Shown in pieces: positions 6,651 to 16,900 of a DNA stretch of 21,258 nucleotides. The stretch comes from a virus: positions 1 to 21,258 of the IMG/VR virus record IMGVR_UViG_3300032607_000049, one strand, 5' to 3'. Below the pieces are notes generated by a model. It did not search any database. It saw nothing but the letters and a program-made list of their open reading frames with translations, and was not told the origin of the DNA. Numbering within the stretch: the first letter of the stretch is position 1; each line of letters opens with the position of its first letter. The translations under genes and the position numbers were made by a program.

Positions 6651-7524
6651 TCTCGCACTATTCTCCCAAGGCGGCGCACTTCCCGCCCACCTGCGTAACC
6701 TTGAACTGGACGCAACAACCAAAGCTCTGATGGGTGGCGGTGGTACAGGTAAACGCATCTCCATTCGTGGTGGTGTATTCCGCATGATTGTTGGCGGCAA
6801 AGAAGTTGCACAAAATGATGAACGCGCCATGAACGTGGTGGTCGTGCGCTCTGCTGAGAAAACATCTCGCAGTTACTATGCAGGTACATACGTGGAAGGC
6901 CAGAACTCTGCGCCCTCTTGCGCATCTAACGATGGCGTGACGCCTGATGTGGGTGTAAAACAACCGCAGTCAACTAACTGTATGTCCTGCCAACAGAACA
7001 TCAAAGGTTCTGGTCAGGGTGACAGCCGGGCTTGCCGCTTCAACCAACGCATTGCGGTGGCTTTGGAAAACAATCTGTCAGGTGATGTGTATCAGTTGTC
7101 GTTGCCCGGTCAGTCGATCTTTGGTACAGGCGATAACGGCAAGATGCCATTGCAACAGTACGCCAAGTTCTTGGGCGGTCATGGTATCCCCGTGACAGCC
7201 GTTGTGACTGAGATGCGTTTTGATACATCCAGTGCAACACCCAAGTTGACCTTCCGCGCTGTGCGCCCCCTGTCTGTGGAAGAGTTGGCTGAGAGCAAAG
7301 CGCAAGGTGAATCAGCAGATGCGTTGGCCGCTGTGACACAGACTGTTCAGCAAGTGGATGGTGATGCACCGAAGGCTTCTCCTTTCATAGAGCCAACACC
7401 TGCCCCCAAGCCTGCCGCTAAACCCGAAGCTGTTGACGAACCCGTCAAACGTGCCGTGAAGAAAACGGAATCTAAAGACGTAGCTTCTGTGCTTGACGCA
7501 TGGGCAGACGACAGCGACGAGTAA
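6643..7524 (+). CDS. putative phage single-stranded DNA-binding protein
   Basis: The 293-residue protein has a central domain of about 35-210 with alternating strands (GKRISIRGGVFRMIV, MNVVVVRSAEK, KLTFRAVRPLSVEEL), consistent with an OB-type fold. Four cysteines, C93, C113, C116 and C131, could bind zinc, as in T4 gp32. A proline/alanine-rich linker (about 245-275) leads to an acidic tail, LDAWADDSDE, the kind of C-terminus by which phage and bacterial SSBs contact polymerase and helicase. I infer an SSB role from these features and from its place among replication genes; no single diagnostic motif proves it. The ATG has AAAAGGAAA upstream and lies inside the preceding gene's end. Confidence 0.65.
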   Translation: MSDLALFSQGGALPAHLRNLELDATTKALMGGGGTGKRISIRGGVFRMIVGGKEVAQNDERAMNVVVVRSAEKTSRSYYAGTYVEGQNSAPSCASNDGVTPDVGVKQPQSTNCMSCQQNIKGSGQGDSRACRFNQRIAVALENNLSGDVYQLSLPGQSIFGTGDNGKMPLQQYAKFLGGHGIPVTAVVTEMRFDTSSATPKLTFRAVRPLSVEELAESKAQGESADALAAVTQTVQQVDGDAPKASPFIEPTPAPKPAAKPEAVDEPVKRAVKKTESKDVASVLDAWADDSDE

Positions 7525-7531
7525 ACCAATC

Positions 7532-7588
7532 GGGGGGAAACCCGCTAATAGCTTTTCGAAAGCTTGCAGACGGGCGGGCGGTACCCCC
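7532..7588 (+). ncRNA. candidate GC-rich nested RNA structure before an HTH gene
   Basis: Three nested stems are visible: GGGGG (7533-7537) with CCCCC (7584-7588), CCCGC (7541-7545) with GCGGG (7574-7578), and AGCTTT (7550-7555) with AAAGCT (7559-7564) over a TCG loop. Competing local hairpins exist, for example CGGG (7531-7534) with CCCG (7541-7544), so the region could switch folds. No T-run follows, which argues against a simple terminator. It fills the 82-base gap between the SSB-like gene and the small HTH gene, whose ATG is about 19 bases further on. No known RNA family was recognised. Confidence 0.42.
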
Positions 7589-7606
7589 ACCTAACGAAAG
7601 ACAGCG

Positions 7607-7831
7607 ATGATTGGTTACACATTAGCCACCGTGCTAAAGAACAAGCAAGCTGATGGAAAGTTGTCCGGTGTAAAAATTGGCAGGGCTTGCATCAAGAAAA
7701 ACATATCGGTGAGTAAGGTTGCTGAGATCGCAGGGGTTACGAAGATAACCGTGTATGCGTGGTTCAAAGGTGACTATTCACCGCGTCCTGAAACCGCCAA
7801 GAAAATACAAAACTATATTGACCGCCATTAA
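7607..7831 (+). CDS. small helix-turn-helix regulator (74 aa)
   Basis: Residues 20-70 have a Cro/XRE-type layout: GVKIGRACIKKNISVSKVAE as the first helices, IAGVTKITVYAWFKG as recognition helix and turn, and a final ETAKKIQNYIDRH helix. Small proteins of this kind bind operators and tune phage transcription, or may act as copy or initiation control. The Shine-Dalgarno sequence is weak (GAAAG), and a strong RNA structure ends about 19 bases before the ATG, so its translation may be controlled. It ends 14 bases before the primase-helicase gene. Confidence 0.75.
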   Translation: MIGYTLATVLKNKQADGKLSGVKIGRACIKKNISVSKVAEIAGVTKITVYAWFKGDYSPRPETAKKIQNYIDRH

Positions 7832-7845
7832 CCCGAAGTATTCCT

Positions 7846-10704
7846 ATGACATTGACCGAATTTCTGAATGCGGTGTTGCCGGATACTGGCAATTACTGCG
7901 CGGTCGGCATCAAGCAGGAAAAGTTACGTACAAGATTTGCATCTGACATTCCCTCTCTCATCACGGAAATACAAGACATCTACAGTGCTGACGCTGACAC
8001 GTACTATGCGATGTTTTCGTTTGACCCTGAAGTTATTCCACCCCGTAGGCTAGCTGCAAACGCATACAGAGCCAAAGCATTTTGGCTTGATTTAGACTGT
8101 GGCCCCACCAAGGATTACCTCTCACGTGATCTGGCAATGGCGGCACTGGGGCAGTTCTGTACTGACCTAGGTTTACCTCAACCCATCTGTATCAACTCTG
8201 GTAACGGAGTGCATGCGTACTGGGTACTGCCTGAGAGTATTGACAAGAACACATGGCTACCTGTGGCCAAGCGTTTAAAGAATGTTTGCACTGAACGTAG
8301 TTTATTTGCTGACCCTGCTTGCACAACTGACATGGCGCGTATCCTTCGCGTGCCAGAAACACACAACTTTAAAAACCCTGATGCCCCGCTTCCCGTGGAG
8401 TATATGGGTGGTGATGGCAAGGTTGACCTGTTTGATTTTGCCGCCGCCCTAGGTGCGCCCGAGCCAAGCCAATCTACTGACGCATTGCCCTTTGAAGTGC
8501 CTGACTACATCAAGAACGCTGGGCCTGATGCGACCAGCAAAGCCCTGATGGGGCAGAACAATTCGTATCGCTTTGAAAAGATTATTGCCTTGAAGGTCGA
8601 GGGGTGTGCTCAACTTAATCACATCATGGAGCACCAGAAGCAGGTGCCAGAACCTTTGTGGCGTGGTGGCTTATCCATTGCACAGCTTTGCGTAGATCGT
8701 GATACCGCCATCCATGAGATGTCGAATCTACATGAAGGCTACAACCGATACGACACTGATAAAAAGGCGGGCGAAACCAAAGGCCCATATACCTGCGCCA
8801 CGTTTGACGACCTCAGACCGGGTGGTTGCAAAGACTGTAAGCACAAGGGCAAGTTTGGTTCGCCTATTGTGTTGGGTAAAGAGATCATTGAAGCAACTGA
8901 GGCAGACAACACCATTACAACGGTGGACTCTGGTTCCCAAGACGTGCGGGTATACAACATACCTGCATATCCCTTTCCTTTTTTTCGTGGTAAGTACGGT
9001 GGCGTTTACCGCCGAGGCGACCCCAACAAATCAGAAGAAGAAGGCAATGACAAGTTGGTTTATGAAAACGACTTCTATGTGGTCAAGCGTATGCACGACC
9101 CTGTGGCGGGTGAGGTTCTATGGATGCGACTGCACTTACCCAAAGATGGTGTGCGGGAGTTCTCAGTACCTCTAGTTAGTGTGTTGTCAAAGGATCGCTT
9201 TCGTGATGCCATTGCAACGCAAGGTATGGCGGTGCTAGGTAAGACCGTCGATGAGTTAATGTTTTATGTTTCACGTTGGGTAAAGGAGTTACAAATTATG
9301 GGACAAGCCGAAAAAGTACGTAGCCAGTTTGGATGGACAGAAGAAAAGACGTTCATCCTTGGCGACCGCGAGATCACAAAGACTGGGGTTAAGTACAGCC
9401 CCCCTGCAAGTTCAATCTTGCATGCCTGTTCATTGCTGACAAAGAAGGGTGAACTGGATGAGTGGAAGTCAGTTGTTAATTTCTACAACAACAATGGTAT
9501 GGAAGCGCAAGCATTTGCATTCATGCTTGGGTTTGGCAGTGTGCTGATGCCGTTCACTCAGGTGCGCGGGGGTATCGTTAACTTAATGAGTCCGGGTTCT
9601 GGCACAGGTAAATCAACTGTGCAGATGGCCATCAACAGCATCTGGGGGCAACCGTTTGACCTACTGCTACAGAACGATGATACATACAACGCCAAGATTC
9701 ACCGCTTCGGTGTGCTGAACAATCTGCCTGCAACGATTGATGAAGTGACCAACATGCGCGATGAGATGGTGTCACAGTTGGCATACGCCATCACCCAAGG
9801 CCGTGGCAAAAACCGCATGGAGTCACAGACCAACGCTGAGCGTATGAATAATACCTTCTGGCGTTTGCTTGCGATCACTTCATCCAACAGCAGTTTGTAC
9901 GATAAGTTATTTTCCCTGAAGGAATTTCCTGAAGGTGAGATGATGCGTATCATTGAGTTAAAAATCCGCCGTGATGACACGTACTCGAAAGAGTTTACCG
10001 ATGCACTGTTCGGCAAGCTGTCTACCAACTACGGCCATGCCGGTGAACTCTTCTTAAAGTATGTGGTTGACAACCTGCCTGAAGTTTTGGATACCATGCG
10101 TGACGTTCAGTTGCGTTTAGATACAGCGGCAGGCTTGGGTCAGCGTGAACGCTTCTGGTCATCCATCGGTGCACTGGGTATCACGGGTGGCCTGATTGCC
10201 AATCAGCTTGGCTTGATTGACTTTGACGTTAAGCGCATCTTTAACTGGCTTGTGGTTTTACTTAAATCCAACAAAGGTGACATTCAAGCAGCACCGACAG
10301 ATGGCGCTACAGCAGTGGGTTCCTTTGTCATGGCCAACATCAACAACATCCTGTTGGTTAGGGATAATCCTGCTGAGAATGGCCTGCCCTCTGCACCAGT
10401 GCGGGAGCCAAGGGGTGAGTTGCTGATTCGATACGAGTTAGATACCAAGAAGCTGTTCATTGTGCAAAAGAAGTTTAAAGAATGGTGCGCCAAGAATCAG
10501 GTTAGTTATCACGACACGGTCAATGCCCTGCGTAATACAGGTGTGGCTGTAGATTCTGTAAAGAAGCGTATGGCAAAGGGTACGCTGATGGCGGCACCAC
10601 CGGTCAATGCCTTGCTAATTGACGACACCATGAGCCATGTGTTTGACGTGGAAGCGGTACTGGCCATGCCGATTGAAGACGGTGAAGATAGAAAAGCCGC
10701 TTGA
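7846..10704 (+). CDS. primase-polymerase/helicase fusion replication protein
   Basis: The 952-residue protein joins two enzymes. Residues 1-210 look like an archaeo-eukaryotic-type primase (PrimPol): FWLDLDCG (D82, D84), INSGNGVHAYW (H123) and DMARILRVPETHNFKN (R165, R168). A middle region has a possible zinc site, C317, C328, C331 and H333 (GGCKDCKHKGK). Residues 560-700 form a AAA+/superfamily 3-like ATPase with Walker A SPGSGTGKST (K589), Walker B-type PATIDEV (D632, E633) and LAITSSN (675-681) as sensor 1. Together it should prime and unwind DNA at the fork, as T7 gp4 does with unrelated domains. It starts at ATG 7846 with a weak GAAG upstream. The domain assignment is by motif only. Confidence 0.82.
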   Translation: MTLTEFLNAVLPDTGNYCAVGIKQEKLRTRFASDIPSLITEIQDIYSADADTYYAMFSFDPEVIPPRRLAANAYRAKAFWLDLDCGPTKDYLSRDLAMAALGQFCTDLGLPQPICINSGNGVHAYWVLPESIDKNTWLPVAKRLKNVCTERSLFADPACTTDMARILRVPETHNFKNPDAPLPVEYMGGDGKVDLFDFAAALGAPEPSQSTDALPFEVPDYIKNAGPDATSKALMGQNNSYRFEKIIALKVEGCAQLNHIMEHQKQVPEPLWRGGLSIAQLCVDRDTAIHEMSNLHEGYNRYDTDKKAGETKGPYTCATFDDLRPGGCKDCKHKGKFGSPIVLGKEIIEATEADNTITTVDSGSQDVRVYNIPAYPFPFFRGKYGGVYRRGDPNKSEEEGNDKLVYENDFYVVKRMHDPVAGEVLWMRLHLPKDGVREFSVPLVSVLSKDRFRDAIATQGMAVLGKTVDELMFYVSRWVKELQIMGQAEKVRSQFGWTEEKTFILGDREITKTGVKYSPPASSILHACSLLTKKGELDEWKSVVNFYNNNGMEAQAFAFMLGFGSVLMPFTQVRGGIVNLMSPGSGTGKSTVQMAINSIWGQPFDLLLQNDDTYNAKIHRFGVLNNLPATIDEVTNMRDEMVSQLAYAITQGRGKNRMESQTNAERMNNTFWRLLAITSSNSSLYDKLFSLKEFPEGEMMRIIELKIRRDDTYSKEFTDALFGKLSTNYGHAGELFLKYVVDNLPEVLDTMRDVQLRLDTAAGLGQRERFWSSIGALGITGGLIANQLGLIDFDVKRIFNWLVVLLKSNKGDIQAAPTDGATAVGSFVMANINNILLVRDNPAENGLPSAPVREPRGELLIRYELDTKKLFIVQKKFKEWCAKNQVSYHDTVNALRNTGVAVDSVKKRMAKGTLMAAPPVNALLIDDTMSHVFDVEAVLAMPIEDGEDRKAA

Positions 10705-10897
10705 GATTGAAGGGGTACAGGTACAGATTGAGTGGCACAAGTTTCGGCTTGGCTCCTCTTTCTTCTTACCCTGTATCGCTCATGATCGCATGACGGCAAG
10801 CGTAATCAAACGTGCCGAGAGCCGAGGCTTTAAAGTCAAGATCATTGCCCACATAGAAAATGGCATGTGGGGTATTCGGGTTTGGAGGATTGCATGA
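10682..10897 (+). CDS. small conserved phage hypothetical protein (71 aa)
   Basis: A GTG at 10682 gives a 71-residue protein, VKIEKPLEIEGVQ onward, that overlaps the end of the primase-helicase gene by 23 bases. An in-frame ATG at 10637 would add 15 residues coded by the upstream gene's other frame and has no ribosome binding site. The protein shows a pattern common to small phage proteins: IEWHKFRLGSSFFLPC, a helix ASVIKRAESRGF, then strands KVKIIAHIENGMWGIRVWRI. Function is unknown. It is the last + strand gene before the terminator. Confidence 0.65.
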   Translation: MKIEKPLEIEGVQVQIEWHKFRLGSSFFLPCIAHDRMTASVIKRAESRGFKVKIIAHIENGMWGIRVWRIA

Positions 10898-10943
10898 TAG
10901 GATAGAGCCGCACCCTGCAAGGTGCAGTTGCTTTTCTCCTTTT

Positions 10944-10971
10944 ACCCCCGGCTAAACACCGGGGGTTTTTT
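10944..10971 (+). terminator. rho-independent terminator at the convergent junction
   Basis: A perfect 7-base-pair stem, CCCCCGG (10945-10951) with CCGGGGG (10959-10965), loop CTAAACA, is followed by six T (10966-10971). An extra A-T pair is possible at the base. It terminates + strand transcripts. On the - strand the stem is not followed by a T-run, so it works best in one direction. A second small hairpin, GCACC/GGTGC, lies at 10910-10925. The stop codon of the - strand giant gene (10970-10972) overlaps the T-run. Confidence 0.9.
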
Positions 10972-13900
10972 ATTTACTAAGATCGCGCACTTGTTTATCT
11001 AGCATACGCACATATTGCAGTGAAGCATTTTCTTGTTTAATAATATCGTCAATTGCTTCACGGCGTTCTTTACTGGTCATACCTGACAACGCCTCTGTAG
11101 TGGTTTCCAACTGTTGACGGAGTTGGCGTGTTTGGCTTAACTGTTTTAACGATTCGTTTAAGATAGGAGCAACAGAAATCAGTGCTGCATTCTTATCAAA
11201 ATAATCGACGGCTTTATCTGGCGCAGTTTCTTGCATGTTCTTAAACGTCATTTCAGCCTGACTTACTTTATTTTGCAAGTCATAGAATTCATTTTTAGCG
11301 CGGCCACCTTCAGTGTTGTACAAGAACAAACTTGCAAACGGCATCTGATACAAGGGGCGGTCAGGGCGGCTTGGGTTAATCAAAGCGTCTGTCAACAATA
11401 GTGTGGATGAACCTGCAATACCAAACAACCCACGCAACAAGTTGTCAACCTTGATAGGTGATACTTCCACAATCTTAGCACCCGTCACTTCCCCAAGCTT
11501 CTGCGATAGTGCGCCGATAGATTTGGCCAACTCGGATGTACTGCTTGTTGAACGCTGTGACTTATCAAGCCTTTCCATAGAGGCGGATTCCAACTCACGT
11601 TGCAAGAAGAACGAATGGTTGGTTACGTTTTCAAGCACAGGTTTAATTAACGCAGGTGTTGCATTGGGTGACCCGTATGCAGAGATGCCCCCTGTAACAA
11701 TCGTGCTAAGCAGGTTAAGTATGGTCTGCTCTTCATCTGTGCCATAGCGACGATAGTAGTTAACCAACCGTTCTGGGATTGACTTGAACAGGAAGCCAAT
11801 TTCTTTTGGCAACGGAATCTTTTTGTCTGTGTAGGGAATTAAGAAGTTGTTATCACGCACTTCTTCAGATGCGTTCTTATAACCCTCATCGTCACCAAAC
11901 GCCAAGGCATACATAAAGCCAAGTGCTGTCAGCTTCATAGCCATTTTGTAGAACTGCTTACGCGCTTCCATACGCTCTGAACCCGTTGCAGAATCCAGAC
12001 CACTTGCAGTGCGGTATGTAACATCCATACCCTGCACGTATGCGTTCATGAACGGTACTACATGGCTGAGCGTACGGATTCTGGGATCAGACCCACGGCG
12101 GCTAAAGTTAATTAACTCACGAGCACGTAACTGCGCAAGTTCTACGTCACCACCTGTGATGTCGCCATTTTTATCTTTCTTGCCACCTGTCTCAAGCAAG
12201 GTTTCCTCAAACACCGCCAAGCGTGCGGCAAGGTCAGATGCTTTAGTAATTTTTTCAAGCACGTGGTACACGGTAGCAGCTATGCCTCGCTTCTCAGCGC
12301 CAGCCGCAATCTTAATATCCTGTGCAGGGTTAATGATGTTGACATCATAGTCGCCAAGGACGCCAAGCTTTTCCATCATACGCACCAAAGGTATTTTCTT
12401 GCTAACACCCAAAGCTTGCAAGGCATCGGAAGTTAGCAGGCGTGGGAAGTTGTACAGCGTTTTCATACCAACAACCATTGGGCGTGTAACACCTGAGTGA
12501 AACATTGCACGTTGTGAGTCTTCTATCACCTGCTTAACTGAGAACGCGGGGAAAGCCGTTACGCCCACACGCAGCCATCTAGCGCCGGGGGCTAACATAG
12601 CAGTGAATCCAGTCAATACTTCAGGTGCCATTTGGAACGCTTGGAAATCAGCAAGGCTTTCAACTTCAAACTCAACGGGTTTACCTTCACGATAAACTTT
12701 GACAACTAGTTTAGGATTTTTTAGTGCTTCACCGGGCGTAAGTTCTTTTGCAAACCCACCAAGCGCCATCGTATCTAGCACGTTGTAGGAAGCGTTGTTA
12801 TGTACAGCCTCTGTAATCATCCAACTTAATCGGCCAGTGTAGGAATCAAATACGTTTTTGATGGGGCGTTCAAACGAACCTTTCATGCCTTCAAGGTTAC
12901 GCAATGCCGCAATGCCAGTAAATCCACGCCCTCTAACCGGGCCTTCGGTTTCTACAAATACACGATCAAATGGTACGTACGCGGCGTTGTCTTTCCAGAA
13001 CTGCCCTTGTTCTTTGGTGATACGACCTGTTGCAATCGATAAATCAATTGCTTGTGTACGGGTTGCGTTCATCGTATCAAGGATAGCCTTAACTTCGGGT
13101 GACTTCTGGAAGGCTGCTTCCAACGTATCAATGTCAGCGTTGTCCATGTGACGCGCCAACTTCTTTTTACGTTCAGCATCAGCAAGTTTATTTTTACCTT
13201 GCTGTTCAAGGGTCAGGGCAGATGCTTCCAAAAGCTTGTCATGCTCTTCGCGCATGTTGTGTAAGCGGTGGCCTTCCAACAAAGAAGATACATAAGACTC
13301 AGCGTCCTTGTAAGTCATGTCGCTCTTAGAAGCCAAATCAACCAACTGCTCTATTGCACCCTGCAAAGAATCTTTGGTATCAACAGTTTCAATCAACCCG
13401 CTCTTACGCATCCTAATACCGCCAGCTTGGAAAAAATCAAGCACCAACTTACGGGCTTCTTCTGCTTGGCGTGCCAGCACCATAGGACTTAAATCACCAA
13501 AGGCGTTTTTAAATCCTTTAGAGTACATTTTTTCAATCTTATTACTGACTGTTGCGTACTTGTCAGCAAGTTTCTGGCGTGTAATAAGTTTGGCTTGGTC
13601 GCGTGTTTCAACATCACCTACGCTTTTGAGCACCTGAACCAACGATTTCTTTTCCTGTTCTTTATATATTTCAGGCGTCTTATCTTGGATAGCTTGTACC
13701 GCACGGCGGGTGTTCTCATCAATACCGCCGGGCACCGAGAAGCGGCGTGTCAAGCGCATGTTTACAGGGCCAGCGCCAACTGCGGCAGTCATGGCTTCTT
13801 GTACAAACTTCTCAACTTCTGTGTAGGTTGCAGACCGGATGCTCTGTGCAACTTGACGCAAGCCCATCTTCTCGGCAACGTCAGCCAACCATTTTGCAAT

Positions 13901-16900
13901 AGAACGTACAAACGCACGTTGACCTGTACCAATCTTCTTGCCTGTCTTTAACTCTTCGGCAATACGTGCAAGTGCTTCGTCTGTACCATGGGCAGTCAAC
14001 GCGTTCAGTTGATCCCGTGGGTTGCTGTATTCTTTGGCGTATCCAGCTTTGGCATCTTGGCCTTCTTGTGAAGCAATCCACTTATCCGCCATCTCACGCA
14101 CTCGGGCGTTCATGCGGTACAGGTTAATCATTACCCTGTGATATTCTTTAGGGTTAGTCAAAAGCTTCTGCAAGCCAAGGTGGAACAGTTCGTGGAAGAT
14201 GGTCTTAGCCCCTTCAATGCCAGACTTGATGCCATCCCTAAACAGATACACGTTGCCATCTTTTACCAAACCTGCTGCACCAGCAGGCGCTTTAGGGTCA
14301 AGGTCTTTTGCGCTGTCAAGGATAGTTACTTCAACTTCACCACCCAAAGACTTCTTCACATCAGCCACAATGCCCTCAAGGTCGGCATTAGAAATAGGGT
14401 TATCAACAGGGTTTTGATCGTCTGTGATGCGTGCGCGTATTGGCTCCTTTGGTGGAAGTCCTTGCTCACGACCTAACGTATCTGCCTTGGCTTCTGATTT
14501 GGCAGTGGTTGGAGTTTCTGTACGTTCAACAACCTTTGTCTCGGGTTTAAACATTTCTGCCGTAGTTTCAGTTGCATCGGGCAACACAAAAATTAAGCCA
14601 CCATCTAATTTATCAATGTTTGGTTTGATCTTTTTAACGAACGTATCGTGCTTGGTATTGATACAACCGTAGCTAATGCGGTTGTCTTCCGTTGTTTCAG
14701 TATCTAAACGACCCAAACGATTTTCAGACGGCGTGCTGGTATCTGCCGCATGAATGGCAATATAGCCCGTGCTATCTTTAGATTCAACCAAAATTAACGT
14801 AGTATTTCCTACGAATTTAGCATCAGGAGATTCTTGTAGGGTGAATTTACCAGCGGGGGTAGTTTTTGCGCCACCCTGCAAAGAAGACACGGCTGCAAGC
14901 ACATCGCCCTTGTCCTTGCCGTATAGCGTAGGGTCAGACAGGGCGTGGGAACCATCTTCCTTAAAGATGTGCATCATGCCATTTGGTTTGTCAGCAACTA
15001 TGAACCACTTGCCGGTTTTCATTGCCACGGGTGCCATCGCGCCATACACATCTTGTGCAAGAGGCGACATCTTAGATTTAGCAACTTCGGGTACAGGCGC
15101 AGTTATTGAGATCGTTTCTTGAAACGTCTTTTGTATGTTGATGTTGTACTGATTAGTAACTGCGTTAGGGTTAAAGATTAGACCAACCGCAAGCACACCG
15201 GATGCAATCTGGTTAACAATCTCACGGATTGCTTTGGCTACAGCCTTAGAGCCTTCATTGATTGACTTGGTTACATCAGCACGTAACTTTTTCCAAAACT
15301 CTGGGTTGTCTTTCTTAACGCCATAGAAATCTTCAAGTTCTTCAACTTGGTCGTCTTGCAAACGGTTGACCGGGCCTTCCAATAACTTAAATTCGTTATC
15401 AGGGATTACCCGTGTCTCACCCTCAATGGTGTTGCTTTCGTCTGTAACCTTCTTGGGTTCAGGTTTAGCTTCAGGCGCTTGCTTTTGCTTGCTCTCATAA
15501 GCTTCAAGTGCAAACCTGACTTCATCTAACAGGTCTTCATACCCCATATCCTTGTCTTTGGATATGCTTTCAACCGCGTTCAAACTAACGTCGTCAATCA
15601 AGCCTGCTTTGTGCAGACGTTTGGCAAATGATTTAACTTTGGTTTTAGTTGTTTCAGGATCAAGGTCAAGATCATCAACAGTCTCACGTGCTTTATCAAG
15701 CGCCTTGTCAACCTTTGGTGTTTCTTTTGCAGGTTCAACTTTAACAAGGTCGGTCTTTGGCGTACCCTTCTTGACAACTTTAATAGGTGCGGGGGTTGTG
15801 GTAGGTGCGGTAACAATGGGCGCTGGTGTAGGCGCGGGAAGCGCAAGCTGTGTGACCTTCTTTACGGATGGTTGTGCCGCTTTGTTAGCCGCTTTCTTTT
15901 CAGCAGATTGACCAGTGGGTTTAGCGGGGGCTAGTGATGGGGCGTAAACAACCGTACCAAACTCAGTATTGTCAAAGCCCGGAATGTTACGTACGTCAAC
16001 ACCTTCAAACCCAAGAGCCTTCATTGTGCGGGTCGAAGCTGAATCTATGTAAGTGCGTTCAAAAATAACGTCATCAGTTCTGGCGGTGGTAGCTTCTTGA
16101 ACCGCGTTGGTAACTGCGGCCTTTACTTGATCTTTACCTATGTTTGTGCCTAAGCTTAACCAGATATTAGATGTGGCTTGATCAATCTTTTCTTGCGCGG
16201 CTGGGGTGTTTAAATCTTGACCAACAAGGTTGTTAACAGTTTTTAAGCCCTCGTGCAAATCTTTTGCATTGGTACTAGTTTGTGGTTTAGCAAGGTTGTA
16301 TTTAGATAAGTCAACCGTGTTGACGGATCTATCATCTCTAGCAAACTTATTGGTAGCTGCCTCTGGTTTTCCAACAAAGTACACCCCAGTACCAAAGTGT
16401 CCAGTACTTCTACCACCCGCCATTCTTCCTAATGTGGTATCACCCGCATAACCTAAATCACCCGCATGGTAGCCAGCGTTCTTAGGCGCTACTGGCGTTT
16501 CTACCTTTGACGTTTCTACTTTAGGCGCTTCTGTAACGGTAGGTACAACGGTAGGCGCTTCTGTAACGGTAGGTGCCGGGGTAGGTGCGGCGGGGGCAGG
16601 TGCGGGCACCGCTTCAAACTCAGGGCGACCAAGGAACGTATCAATCTTCTCAACGATGCCGGGGCTACGGCCTTCCTTGTAGATTGTCAACATGTTCTTT
16701 ACTTCAGCCGCATCTTCGGGCTTGGTAATGTCCAGACCTTGGATGGCATGGCCGGGCTTGCGCATCACAGCCGTGGGGCCAATACCCAATACGCCAAGCG
16801 CTTCGCTTGTAATGACAGGCGCAACGGTCAAAGGCGTGGGCTTTTGCAACACCACAGGTTCAATAACTGGTGGCTTCTGTACAATTATCTTTGGTGGGGC

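Noticed and set aside
8699-9175. A 158-codon frame within the primase-helicase gene
   Set aside because: It lies wholly inside a well-supported gene in another frame and has an unlikely composition without any motif.
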